The position numbers were made by a program, and so were the translations under genes. Source: Aureispira sp964404215 (lineage in GTDB: Bacteria > Bacteroidota > Bacteroidia > Chitinophagales > Saprospiraceae). From it: DNA of 11,891 bases. The stretch covers positions 1 to 11,891 of the forward strand of contig CAYOJF010000136.1 in the NCBI GenBank assembly GCA_964404215.1. Direction: 5' to 3'. Positions within the stretch are counted from its first letter, which is position 1. Each line of letters begins with the position of its first letter. A model generated the notes under the pieces. That model was not told the origin of the DNA and did not search any database. It was given only the letters and a program-made list of their open reading frames with translations. Below, piece after piece: positions 1 to 8,300 of the stretch.

Positions 1-459
1 CTAATCACAAGCACATTGCCACTTCTGAACCCCATTATGCTCTGAACAAGTTCCTCTGCCAGTCGCATAACTTTTGGTATTATCTTTACAGATAGCTCCT
101 ATTCTATCCGCTCTCGTAGCTTGCTCTGCACAATCACACATCGGAAAAATATATTGATATTTCCATTCTTGTTGAATAATATGACTGGTTCCCCATCCTA
201 TCACTCCCAAAAAGAATACTATCCAAATTAAAGATCGTTTATCAGCATTTGCTTGTGTTCGCTCCCAGCGTCGCTCCAACCAATACCAGCCCATAGCCAA
301 AGGCAATACTAACCCTAAAGCAATTCCATACTTCCCCCAAAAGGAAGTATAGCTTCCAACATGCTGTACCCCAATGCCTGCTAATACAAATAATGTTAGC
401 AGTAGTAGTATCCTAAATTTGGATTTAAAATAATTTAGCACCTGCACTAATATACTCAT
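1..459 (-). CDS. Three-helix membrane protein with Cys-rich DUF3761-like C-terminus
   Basis: This is a complete 152-residue gene whose TAG stop is the first three bases of the window. Three hydrophobic segments are visible at about residues 15-32, 45-61 and 76-94. The basic stretch ERRWER (62-67) follows the second, so by the positive-inside rule the C-terminus should lie in the periplasm. That tail (108-152) holds six cysteines (108, 110, 124, 138, 149, 151) and the motif ATGRGTCSEHNGV (132-144). The motif resembles the TGRGTCSxHGGV core of DUF3761 proteins, a family without a well-defined function. Disulfides in the periplasm are likely. The ATG overlaps the stop of the upstream 2H phosphoesterase gene by four bases, which suggests translational coupling. 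The membrane topology is well supported; the family match is from memory and moderate; the role is unknown. Confidence 0.8.
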   Translation of the reverse strand: MSILVQVLNYFKSKFRILLLLTLFVLAGIGVQHVGSYTSFWGKYGIALGLVLPLAMGWYWLERRWERTQANADKRSLIWIVFFLGVIGWGTSHIIQQEWKYQYIFPMCDCAEQATRADRIGAICKDNTKSYATGRGTCSEHNGVQKWQCACD

Positions 460-953
460 AAGTCAAACTCTGTTATTAACTCCCAATGCTCTGGTGTTCG
501 TTGTGTTTTTACCAATCGTAGTTTAGTCATCTTAAAATCCATAAAAAAATCTTTGCCTAAATTTTCGATAATACTCTGTTTTTCAAAAATAGGTAAAGAG
601 CCATACAAAAAACTAATATGAGGGATAAAAGGATTGATATTAGTGTGTTCAAAGATATCCTCTGCTAATTCTCTAGCATACATAATCTCTTCGCTATCAT
701 TGGTACAGAAAAAAAGACACCGATAATAAAGCTCTAAAAAATCAATTTTAGTGAGCGATGCAGAAATAGTGGATAAACTATTCGCCAATTCATCTGCTTT
801 TTCGATTGCTACATCCAATCTATCTGTAATACCACTAAGCAGTGTCACATGTGGTTCAAACTGTGGCGTCTCGTGCACCGTACTCAAATCTACTATTAGT
901 TGGGTAAGCTTGTTGTAAGCGGCGTCATCTGGTATTAACCAAAGTGTATACAT
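456..953 (-). CDS. 2H phosphoesterase, cyclic phosphodiesterase/RNA ligase-like
   Basis: This 165-residue protein carries two His-x-Thr/Ser motifs, the hallmark of the 2H phosphoesterase superfamily (LigT/ThpR, CPDase and relatives). They are FEPHVTLLSG (H35, T37) and FIPHISFLYG (H112, S114), spaced as expected for the two halves of the bilobed fold. The opening MYTLWLIP and the wording of both motifs are closest to the cyclic-phosphodiesterase branch, which opens 2',3'-cyclic or ADP-ribose 1'',2''-cyclic phosphates. Substrate choice cannot be read from the sequence. It is probably cytoplasmic, since no signal peptide is seen. Its TGA stop overlaps the ATG of the downstream membrane-protein gene. 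No Shine-Dalgarno sequence precedes the ATG, as is usual in Bacteroidota. The superfamily call is firm; the subfamily is less so. Confidence 0.88.
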   Translation of the reverse strand: MYTLWLIPDDAAYNKLTQLIVDLSTVHETPQFEPHVTLLSGITDRLDVAIEKADELANSLSTISASLTKIDFLELYYRCLFFCTNDSEEIMYARELAEDIFEHTNINPFIPHISFLYGSLPIFEKQSIIENLGKDFFMDFKMTKLRLVKTQRTPEHWELITEFDL

Positions 954-975
954 TCAATAATGATTAGATCAACTT

Positions 976-1009
976 TTAGAGCGTGGCTAAATTTATCTTA
1001 ATTCGTAAT
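976..1009 (+). repeat. Intergenic repeat motif, copy A
   Basis: This stretch starts TTAGAGCGTGGCTAAAT and ends ATCTTAATTCGTAAT. It aligns without gaps to 2117-2150 at 25 of 34 positions, including the shared TTAGAGC and ATCTTAATT blocks. It lies in the gap upstream of the 2H phosphoesterase gene. Its first half resembles the ends of the inverted repeat at 3739-3937. It could be a decayed copy of a dispersed repeat or a shared regulatory element. Confidence 0.4.
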
Positions 1010-1090
1010 AGGAATACTATTCACAAAAAATACAATTTTAGACACATTCTTAGAGACTAATGTCTCCATCAATAAGTGTGGTTGGAAAGA

Positions 1091-1124
1091 AAAGGTGAAT
1101 TTAGTATTCACTAAATCCACCTTT
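1091..1124 (-). terminator. Rho-independent terminator of the exported-protein gene
   Basis: A 15-bp stem pairs AAAGGTGAATTTAGT (1091-1105) with ACTAAATCCACCTTT (1110-1124), with one A/C mismatch and a 4-base loop (ATTC). It begins 27 bases past the stop of the minus-strand gene at 1152. On the minus strand the stem runs into a T-rich tract (TTTTCTTTCC). The hairpin is strong and correctly placed, so this call is good. Confidence 0.8.
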
Positions 1125-1151
1125 ATAATTGATTCGTTAAAACTACAAAAA

Positions 1152-2096
1152 TCACTTTGAACGACCAAAAATATCTTTTTTCTTCTTCTTTTTACCTTTG
1201 TTTGTCTCTGCATCTTCTTGCAGTATTGTCTCAAAAGAAGTCGCATTGATAAGAACATTATTAGGATCATCCTTATAGATTTTATCTACATACTTCCATA
1301 TTCCATCTTTGGTCAATACCATTCCACTATAGCTCCCATCTGGAACATTGGTTGGCATCTCTCCTCTAATCGGACTTCCATAAATCAAATGATCGAAAAC
1401 AACTCGGTCTAAATCTTCATTGTAATTGAGCGTAACGCTAACCGTAGCAGAATACTCCAAAAGCATTCTTTTTACTTTTCTTAGACGTCCTCTACCATCT
1501 TTCATTTCTAGCACAGTTTTCCCAAAACGAGGCTTGCCGTTTCCATCAAAATAAAGTACATCCAACACTTTTCTTCGATTGAAAAACCCATACATATCCA
1601 AACCAAACAATAAATAACAATCTTGACCATCGTGCTTGAATGTTTTCATATTGTAGTACAATGCCCCATACCAGTTTTCTGGCTTTAGCAGACTAAACTC
1701 AACACCTCGCATTTGCTCTGACTTATCTTCGAGTGGAAATACAGTTCCATCTGCCTTCTGCAAATAACCTCTATATTGATAATCTGATTTATCAATATAA
1801 ATTTGCCAAGTGAATATTCTAAACTTTTTGTCTTGAGGTTGAAGAATAGAAATTCCTTCTAGATCATCAAATGCATACTCATAAGCTCCTTCTTTCGCTA
1901 GAGTTGTTTTCATCAACTCTTCCAATTGTCGAGATGATTCTATTCTTACTTGTTGTATTTTATTTGTTCGTATTTCTTCTATCAATTGATACATGGTTGC
2001 CTCTGCTTCTTGCATAGCAGTAGTATCAATTCCTGTTGCGTAGCTATTCGTATTGTGTATCAACAATAGTAGTACACCAAATAATAATTTATTCAT
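1152..2096 (-). CDS. Exported protein of unknown function with Lys-rich C-terminus
   Basis: This gene encodes 314 residues. The frame is open upstream to a TTG at 2132, but the ATG at 2096 is the better start because it puts a clean signal peptide at the N-terminus (MNKLLFGVLLLLIHNTNSYA, cleavage near residue 20). The product is therefore periplasmic or secreted. The body has an aromatic beta-rich section (FRIFTWQIYID at about 92-102, WYGALYY at about 142-148) and a VPDGSYSGM motif near 251-259. It ends in a highly basic tail (GKKKKKKDIFGRSK). The pattern feels like a conserved Bacteroidota hypothetical family, but I cannot name a domain. It appears to be its own transcription unit, with a hairpin terminator just downstream. 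Confidence 0.82.
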   Translation of the reverse strand: MNKLLFGVLLLLIHNTNSYATGIDTTAMQEAEATMYQLIEEIRTNKIQQVRIESSRQLEELMKTTLAKEGAYEYAFDDLEGISILQPQDKKFRIFTWQIYIDKSDYQYRGYLQKADGTVFPLEDKSEQMRGVEFSLLKPENWYGALYYNMKTFKHDGQDCYLLFGLDMYGFFNRRKVLDVLYFDGNGKPRFGKTVLEMKDGRGRLRKVKRMLLEYSATVSVTLNYNEDLDRVVFDHLIYGSPIRGEMPTNVPDGSYSGMVLTKDGIWKYVDKIYKDDPNNVLINATSFETILQEDAETNKGKKKKKKDIFGRSK

Positions 2097-2116
2097 CTTA
2101 TACTTGTTTTCAATGA

Positions 2117-2150
2117 TTAGAGCTTGTTCCAAATCATCTTAATTTGCAAT
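2117..2150 (+). repeat. Intergenic repeat motif, copy B
   Basis: The sequence starts TTAGAGCTTGTTCCAAAT and continues CATCTTAATTTGCAAT, matching copy A at 25 of 34 positions. It sits 20 bases upstream of the ATG of the exported-protein gene, so it falls in that gene's 5' leader or promoter. This position is why a regulatory role is as possible as a mobile origin. Confidence 0.4.
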
Positions 2151-2202
2151 TAAGTAGTTGGTGTAGAATTTTTATTCGATAGGTAGATAGATTAAGTTTA
2201 GG

Positions 2203-2219
2203 TAAGAGCATGTCTAAAG
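2203..2219 (+). repeat. Intergenic repeat motif, short copy D
   Basis: TAAGAGCATGTCTAAAG matches the family TWAGAGCNTGNYTAAA seen in copies A and B and at both ends of the inverted repeat at 3739-3937. It lies in the gap downstream of the Nudix gene. Similarity is limited to this 17-base core, so it could be chance in AT-rich DNA. Confidence 0.3.
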
Positions 2220-2277
2220 ACAATATTTGGAGTTATTCCCTACTTAAAACTAAAATTAGACCAAAAATAGTATCTGA

Positions 2278-2709
2278 CTAGTCCAAAATATGTTCTAAAA
2301 AGATAAAATCAGTCTCCCAAATCCATTTATAGTCTAAAATTTCTTCTTTAGAAAGCATTAAACCATCCCCCTCTAGAACAGCAATCTGAGAGAGAGCTTC
2401 TATTTTTTGATCGGGTATTCGGATTTCAAAAACAGTCAAAAAGAAAGGGCGTGCATAAGTGATTTTGAAGGTGCCGATTTCTTTTTTAGAGTAGGGACTC
2501 AATATAGATATGCTGGCGGGGATCTCTTCCTCTAATTCTCTTTCTACAGCCGCAAGTGGGCTTTCATCCTCTTCCTCAATAGCTCCTCCCCAAAAAGAAA
2601 GACACCCTCTCCAATCCTTATAAGGGTAGGTTTCGTCTTTTTGCTGAACAAAAAACTGCGTTTGGCTTTCGTTACTAATCAGCAGTCCTACACCATAATG
2701 CATCTTCAT
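2278..2709 (-). CDS. Nudix hydrolase with variant Nudix box
   Basis: This 143-residue protein belongs to the Nudix superfamily, which hydrolyses nucleoside diphosphates linked to another moiety. The box lies at residues 42-65: G42, E49, then R57-E58-L59-x-E61-E62. It departs from the canonical G-x5-E-x7-REUxEExGU in two ways. There is one extra residue between G42 and E49, and the closing Gly-hydrophobic pair is Pro64-Ala65. The metal-binding REL-x-EE core is intact, so activity is likely. The opening GVGLLISNESQTQFFVQQ and the FWGGAIEEEDES section are typical of the fold. The gene starts 9 bases after the stop of the S24 regulator gene and is probably cotranscribed with it. The substrate is unknown. 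No clear terminator is seen downstream. Confidence 0.88.
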   Translation of the reverse strand: MKMHYGVGLLISNESQTQFFVQQKDETYPYKDWRGCLSFWGGAIEEEDESPLAAVERELEEEIPASISILSPYSKKEIGTFKITYARPFFLTVFEIRIPDQKIEALSQIAVLEGDGLMLSKEEILDYKWIWETDFIFLEHILD

Positions 2710-2718
2710 TGTTAATAC

Positions 2719-3558
2719 TTATTTTTTATTTTGTTTGACCAATTCTTCTATTGTTTTATATAAATTTCCCACCATAGTAGACTGGTTAATCAAAGTATTT
2801 CTCAGCTCACGAATTTCATCTCTCAGTATATTCTTAATATTCTGAGGAGAAGGTAAAAAAGGACTGATTTTAGCCCGTACGTACCAGATTTCTTTCACTT
2901 CATTGAGTCTCAGCTCATAGGGATCATAATAATTATTGTCCGAAATAAGCATGATAGTACGCGAATCCTTAATTTTATTCTGCAGACGCTTGACCAATAC
3001 ATCTCCTTCTGTAACAACTACATATACATAGTTATCCTTAATAGAATTTTCCCATAGAGTTGGCTCCAGATAACTACAAATTACTTTATCTCCTTCAAAT
3101 AAAGTAGGTTCCATACTATCCCCCGCCACATCAAAAGAGCGGTGTGTTCCTACTTTGTACTTATAGTCAGGCAAAGAATACGAAGGTAAATCCTGAATAA
3201 ACGTTGGATCACTTAAATCAGAAGCATACCCAGCCTGTGCCGGTATTGGAACATGTACAATACGTTCATCATTTTGTGGATCTGTTACGATTGTTAATAC
3301 CTTAAAATCCTTGTGTGCTTCTTCTTTCAAAAATTTAGGACCTTCTCCTGTGAATAAATACACGGGACTCATTTTATAGGTATCAATTGCTTTTCGCAAT
3401 AATTCTATAGTTACATCTCGCCTATTTTTCAAAATTTCACTCAAGCTCTGTGGCAAATAATCTAAGGACAAAGCAAATTGTCTTGAAGAACGAATTGTTT
3501 TGTCTTTTTTAAGTTGATTGTGACAACTAATAAATCTTTGTGTAACAATGCTATTCAT
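2719..3558 (-). CDS. LexA/CI-type S24 transcriptional regulator (XRE HTH plus peptidase)
   Basis: This is a 279-residue repressor of the LexA/CI type. Residues 25-75 form an XRE-like helix-turn-helix, ending in LFTGEGP, a typical boundary of such domains. An Ala109-Gly110 pair in IPAQAGYA is the expected self-cleavage site. The S24 catalytic serine is S148 in GDSMEPT, and the lysine is K190 in VLVKRL. These spacings (39 and 42 residues) are close to those of LexA. The last 40 residues (239-279) are helical and charged, probably a coiled coil, an addition beyond LexA. Known relatives derepress targets by RecA-stimulated self-cleavage after DNA damage; whether this one does is inference. The Nudix gene follows after 9 bp. 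A repeated AT-rich motif at 3628-3650 could be its own operator. Confidence 0.9.
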   Translation of the reverse strand: MNSIVTQRFISCHNQLKKDKTIRSSRQFALSLDYLPQSLSEILKNRRDVTIELLRKAIDTYKMSPVYLFTGEGPKFLKEEAHKDFKVLTIVTDPQNDERIVHVPIPAQAGYASDLSDPTFIQDLPSYSLPDYKYKVGTHRSFDVAGDSMEPTLFEGDKVICSYLEPTLWENSIKDNYVYVVVTEGDVLVKRLQNKIKDSRTIMLISDNNYYDPYELRLNEVKEIWYVRAKISPFLPSPQNIKNILRDEIRELRNTLINQSTMVGNLYKTIEELVKQNKK

Positions 3559-3627
3559 AACTTATGATATATGATTGATGCGAAGTATTGGTTTTTGTAG
3601 GGAGTCTTTACTATTTTCATAAAGATA

Positions 3628-3650
3628 CAAATAATCTAATCAAATTATTG
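3628..3650. promoter_or_regulatory. Possible operator upstream of the S24 regulator
   Basis: CAAATAAT and CAAATTAT occur 13 bp apart in direct orientation, and AATAAT pairs with ATTATT as an inverted repeat in the same stretch. The site lies about 70-92 bp upstream of the regulator's ATG, where an autoregulated promoter would be expected. The bases are nearly all A and T, so a chance arrangement is possible. Confidence 0.25.
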
Positions 3651-3738
3651 ACATAATGCTAGGACTTCTACCTTTTTTTTAAACTTATTTGCTTATTTTG
3701 AAGAAAGTAGTTCTTTCGTAGGACTCATTTTCTCATTC

Positions 3739-3937
3739 AGAGCATGCTTAAAAATTAACTTCAAGCTGCAAATACTTGATTTAGAATTTAATTGCTCCTT
3801 TTTTGAGTCATGATAGCCCCCAAGTTTCATTGGGGACAGGCTGCTATCAAACCCAAAAAGAGGCTTATTTAATCCAAAATCAATTCATTTTCGCCCAAAT
3901 CCTTGATTTGGAAGAACTTAATTCTTAAACATGCTCT
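3739..3937. repeat. 199-bp imperfect inverted repeat, MITE-like
   Basis: The outer 24 bases of the two ends match as inverted repeats at 21 of 24 positions: AGAGCATGCTTAAAAATTAA on the left and AGAGCATGTTTAAGAATTAA read inward from the right, each followed by a further matching TTC. Similarity continues patchily along both arms. The centre is a clean hairpin: TGATAGC (3811-3817) pairs with GCTATCA (3843-3849), enclosing CCCCAA (3818-3823) with TTGGGG (3830-3835) and a GTTTCA loop. There is no open reading frame and no clear target-site duplication. It occupies half of the 401-bp gap between the S24 regulator and the lipoprotein gene. A non-autonomous mobile element or a genome-wide palindromic repeat is most likely. 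A large regulatory hairpin is the alternative. The rest of the gap shows a small GAAAG/CTTTC hairpin at 3703-3717 and the possible operator, otherwise nothing. Confidence 0.7.
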
Positions 3938-3959
3938 TATAATTAAAACCTAACTTACT

Positions 3960-4469
3960 ATGTATTACAAAATTTTATTTTTGATTGCTACATCTATTCT
4001 ATTTTCTTGTACTACTGAGATAGAAGAAGTTTCTCTTCTACTAGACACTAAACCAATCCAAACCGATCATTGCCAATTTGAAGTTACTCTCATAGACGAA
4101 AATTACCTCTTGAAATACACCCTCTATAAGAATACAGACATTAACTCTTCTGTTATAAACGAAGAAACTCTTCTGAAAACAGATTCCATATTAGTAGCAA
4201 AAGAAGAACTAAAAATATGGGTAGAAGAAATTGCCTTCGATCAAGATACCACCTGTAATGACTCTCTCAGCGAAGAGAATATCCCTATCAAGCTAGAAGC
4301 CGTTATCAAACATAGTGATGACTCTTCTTTGGAGTGTACCTTTTTCTGCACTATTAATCTAAAAACAGACATCGATGATAAACAAATCATTTCTGATAAA
4401 ATCATTGCCTTATTCAAACAAAAATTTGATCTAGAAGAGTATTTAGAAAAATTAGGACATCCCTCTTAA
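3960..4469 (+). CDS. Small lipoprotein of unknown function
   Basis: This 169-residue protein begins with a short signal peptide ending in a lipobox, LFSC, with C17 as the lipidated cysteine, so signal peptidase II processing and membrane anchoring are expected. The mature part is acidic and contains four more cysteines (38, 99, 126, 130), an even number consistent with two disulfides in the periplasm or outside the cell. A predicted helical segment (IISDKIIALFKQKFDLEEYLEKL) closes the protein. I do not recognise a domain. The ATG lies 22 bp past the inverted repeat at 3739-3937, so the element must lie in or next to its promoter. A hairpin follows 31 bp after the stop. Confidence 0.8.
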   Translation: MYYKILFLIATSILFSCTTEIEEVSLLLDTKPIQTDHCQFEVTLIDENYLLKYTLYKNTDINSSVINEETLLKTDSILVAKEELKIWVEEIAFDQDTTCNDSLSEENIPIKLEAVIKHSDDSSLECTFFCTINLKTDIDDKQIISDKIIALFKQKFDLEEYLEKLGHPS

Positions 4470-4500
4470 TTAATCAAAAACAACTATTATCAATAACAAA

Positions 4501-4534
4501 AAAGGTCATTCTCAACTAGTAGAGAATGACCTTT
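4501..4534. terminator. Strong hairpin, bidirectional terminator candidate
   Basis: AAAGGTCATTCTC (4501-4513) pairs perfectly over 13 bp with GAGAATGACCTTT (4522-4534) around an 8-base loop. On the plus strand it is followed only by ATAAAATAAG, a weak U-tract. On the minus strand the GC part is followed by six T's, the stronger arrangement. The likeliest role is ending the lipoprotein transcript. The next gene starts just 17 bases beyond it. Confidence 0.65.
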
Positions 4535-4551
4535 ATAAAATAAGAGTATGT

Positions 4552-5184
4552 ATGAACTCCTTGCTTGAAAAAATAAAAAAATTAAATCTTACTGATCATT
4601 ATCTAAATGATTATGCAAAAACAGCTTTGACAGAAACCATCGATCAAATCATTGAGCTGCAAAAACAATCTACTAATCCTATTCAAATACAATCTTACTT
4701 TATAAAGAGCTTCCAAAAATCAGAAAGTATAGGGTGGGCATTGGAAAATTCTGACAAAATTCTATCTCTATGGTTTCTGATTGGCAATTCTCTAAAGATT
4801 AATGATGTAGAACAAAAATTAAATCACTTTAGACCAACACCATCCAAAGAAGATAAAATTCAAAAATTACTAGCACTAAAGAAAAATAAAAAAATTAATG
4901 CTGAAATGCCCGATTACCCTATTTTCTATGCTGAAATGAAACGAAAAATGGATCTAGCAATAGATAATGTCATAGCACAATTGAAAATAAGCAATAAGAT
5001 CGACGAAATGTTATTCATTTTCCATAGAGATATAGACACCTTCCTGTGTTTACAGGAGCGAGAATTCACCTTTGGTGATACAGAAGATAGAGAAACAATC
5101 GGTGATTTCTATACCATGATTAGAGAAATACTAAACTTCGAATCCACTAGAGGAGTCATCAACGAAAAATTAGATTTTTTCTAA
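4552..5184 (+). CDS. Helical protein of unknown function
   Basis: This gene encodes 210 residues that appear almost entirely alpha-helical, with many Lys, Glu, Ile and Leu and no signal peptide or membrane segment, so a cytoplasmic location is likely. Charged helices are clear at 1-40 and 100-150, followed by an acidic stretch near 176-186 (FGDTEDRETIGDF). I recognise no family or catalytic motif. The ATG lies immediately after the hairpin at 4501-4534 with no evident ribosome binding site. Its promoter must therefore overlap the hairpin, or it depends on read-through from the lipoprotein gene. Codon use and base composition match its neighbours, which argues for a real gene. No clear terminator lies in the 180-bp gap that follows. 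Confidence 0.7.
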   Translation: MNSLLEKIKKLNLTDHYLNDYAKTALTETIDQIIELQKQSTNPIQIQSYFIKSFQKSESIGWALENSDKILSLWFLIGNSLKINDVEQKLNHFRPTPSKEDKIQKLLALKKNKKINAEMPDYPIFYAEMKRKMDLAIDNVIAQLKISNKIDEMLFIFHRDIDTFLCLQEREFTFGDTEDRETIGDFYTMIREILNFESTRGVINEKLDFF

Positions 5185-5364
5185 AAATTCCTACCAATTA
5201 AGCCCCCTCTAAAAAGTAACCCTCATAGGTCATTTGAATATTTTTCTGTCAAAAAATATGAAATAACGTTCATATCTTAAACATTAATTTGGTTTTTTCC
5301 TTATTTTGTAAAATGTTATTAACAATACTATCAAAAATAACAAATTTCACAACTACCAATACTT

Positions 5365-8300
5365 ATGAGGATTTACTTTAATCTACTAATGACAACCATT
5401 TGTTGTCTTCCTTTATTTTCACAAGCACAAGATTATAATGCTGTTATTCAGTCTTTTCTAGAAGAGAACAGTAGTATTCAAGGCTGGGAAAAACAAGATA
5501 TTACTAACTGGTCTATTACAGATCAACATGTTTCACGAACCAGTAAAGTCACCCATGTCTATATTCGTCAAACGCTACAAAATATTCCTGTCAGTAATGG
5601 TGTCGCCAACTTTGCCATCAAAAATGGAAAAGTCATGCACATGGGAAATCGTCTCATTGATAACTTGAGCCGCAAAGCAACCTATTCTACGCCTGCTATT
5701 AATCCACTGGAAGCCATCCAAAAAGCAGCAGAACAACTCGAATTAGATGTTCCTAATAATCTTAAAATAAAAGAATCGCTCTCTAGTACTCATTTCGTAT
5801 ACGAAAAAGGACAGTTATCGAAAGAAGAAATTCCTGTCCAATTATTCTATTTTGCGACAGAAGATGATAAGGTACACTTAGTTTGGGATTTATCGATTTA
5901 TACCTTAGATGCTCAGAATTGGTGGTCAGTCAAAGTAGATGCTCAAACAGGTAAAATTCTTAATAAAAATAACTGGGTACATCACTGTAGTTTTGGAACA
6001 ACTCAAAACGCAACACCTTGTGCTCATAATTCACATTTAACTAAGACCTCAACTTTTCAGTCTCCTAATACACTGATGCAACCAGATCAATACACCGTTT
6101 TCAAACTACCAATTGAAAGCCCTAATCATGGTGCTCAAACAATGGTTGTTAATCCTGCGGATGTGCTAGCTTCTCCTTTTGGATGGCATGATACTAATGG
6201 AGCTACGGGAGCTGAATTTACGATTACGAGAGGAAACAATGTCTATGCTTATGACGATGTAGCAGATGCTAATCAACCTGGATCAAGCCCAGACGGTACG
6301 ACAGCTCTCGAATTTAATTTTCCATATAGTGCCTCTAGTAGCAATACATCCAACTTACCAGCCGCTATCACCAACTTATTCTATATGAATAATATGATGC
6401 ATGATATCTGGTATTACTATGGATTTGATGAAGCTTCTGGCAACTTCCAATCTAATAATTATAATAGAGGAGGAAATGCAGGTGATTTTGTACTAGCAGA
6501 AGCTCAAGATGGTGGCGGATCAAACAATGCTAACTTTGCGACTCCACCAGACGGAAACAACCCTAGAATGCAAATGTACCTATGGGGTTCCGCACTCATA
6601 CAGGGTGATTTCACAGTAAATAGTCCTGCTGGTGTAGCAGGTACCTATACTGCAGTAGCAGCTACATTTGGTCCAGGATGGCCTGCTAATCCAGTTACAG
6701 GTGACCTAGCCGTTGTAATAGATGGTACTGCTCCTACTGTAGATGGTTGCGAGCCATTGGTTAATGGTGCTGCTATCAATGGTAAAATAGCGGTATTAGA
6801 TAGAGGGAGCTGTGCTTTTGTAGACAAAGTTCAAAATGCTCAAAATGCTGGTGCCATAGCAGTCGTTGTCGTTAATGATCAAGCAGGAGTTAGTTTTGCT
6901 ATGGGAGGCAATGGTCCTAATATTACTATACCAGCTATTATGATTTCTCAAGCAGATGGCAACACTCTTAAGGCTGCTATTAATGCTGGTACTGTCAATG
7001 CCACTTTCTCTCCTAGTCTTGCAGTTTCTCGTGATGGAGATTTTGATAATGGAATTATTGCTCATGAATATGGCCATGGAATTTCGACTCGTCTCTCTGG
7101 TGGAGCAAATACCTCCGGATGTCTACAAAGTGCTGAACAAATGGGAGAAGGTTGGTCTGACTGGTTTGGACTGATGCTCACCCTAGAAGCAACTGACCGT
7201 GCTACTGATGTTCGTGGTGTTGGAACCTATGCAGATGGACAAGCAACAACAGGTAGAGGAATACGTCCAGCAGCTTATTCTAGAGCTCGTACTGTCAATA
7301 ACTTTACCTATGGTAGTTCGAATAACACCGCTCAGATTACTGAGCCACATGGTATTGGATTTATTTATTGTACGGCACTTTGGGATATGACATGGGATTT
7401 GATTGACTTTTATGGTGGTGTTCCTGACACCAATTACTATACAGGTACTGGTGGCAATAATATTGCTATGAATCTCGTCATCGAAAGCCTAAAACTACAA
7501 CCTTGTAATCCCGGTATGTTAGATGGTAGAGATGCTATTTTGGCAGCAGATAGATTACTCTACAATGGTATTCACCAATGTTTGATTTGGAATGCCTTTG
7601 CTGATAGAGGATTTGGATTTAGTGCCGACCAAGGTTCGGTCAATAGTAGAACAGATCAAATAGAAGCTTTTGATTTACCTCCGAGCTGTCAGACTCCTAC
7701 ACAAGTCCCCTCATCTGCCTTTACTCCTAGTAGCCTAACAAGCTGTCAAACTACTATCAACTTTACAGATTCTAGTTTTAATGTACCACAAGCATGGTTT
7801 TGGAGTTTTGGTGATGGCAACACTGATACTATACAAAATCCGTCTCATACTTATACCAATACTGGTACTTATACCGTAGAACTGATTGTTAGTAATCCTT
7901 TTGGAAACGATACTTCTTCGCAAGTAATTAACATTAGTCTACCTCCTGCTCCTGTAGCCAATGATGTAGAAGTTTGTTTTGGTTCTTCTGCCCGTATTAT
8001 TGCTACAGGCAGTACTGGTCAAACAGAATGGCTTGATGTCAATAACAATCCTGTTGCTACAGGTGATACCTTGTTTAGAATTTTCGTTGGTACACCTCAA
8101 ACATACTATGCTCAAAATGTCGTGGCTTCTCCAAGTCAGAAAGTACCTCCAATTGACAATAATATTGGAACAGGAGGTATTCATAGTTCCGCTTTCCATG
8201 GTGCATTGAATTTTACCGCTCAAAAAGGCTTTATCATCAAATCAGCTTGGGTAAATGCACAAGGAACAGGACCACGTACCTTCTATCTAGGAGCTGGTTC

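Noticed and set aside
998..1270. Minus-strand open frame of 90 codons
   Set aside because: It overlaps the exported-protein gene in another frame, crosses that gene's terminator hairpin, and has no protein-like features.
1218..1412. Plus-strand open frame of 64 codons
   Set aside because: It lies antisense inside the exported-protein gene with no supporting motif.
2097..2132. Upstream TTG start adding 12 residues to the exported protein
   Set aside because: It would place charged residues ahead of a clean signal peptide; the ATG at 2096 is preferred.
3739..3937. A complete insertion sequence
   Set aside because: There is no transposase frame and no clear target-site duplication; only a non-coding palindromic repeat is supported.
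5281..5310. TTTG and TTATTTTG as a Bacteroidota -33/-7 promoter for the protease
   Set aside because: The -7 match is imperfect and the spacing is about 9 bp instead of roughly 19, so no promoter is claimed.
6645..8223. Several short open frames on both strands inside the metalloprotease gene
   Set aside because: They are shadows of a long, well-conserved coding region whose own frame shows clear domains.
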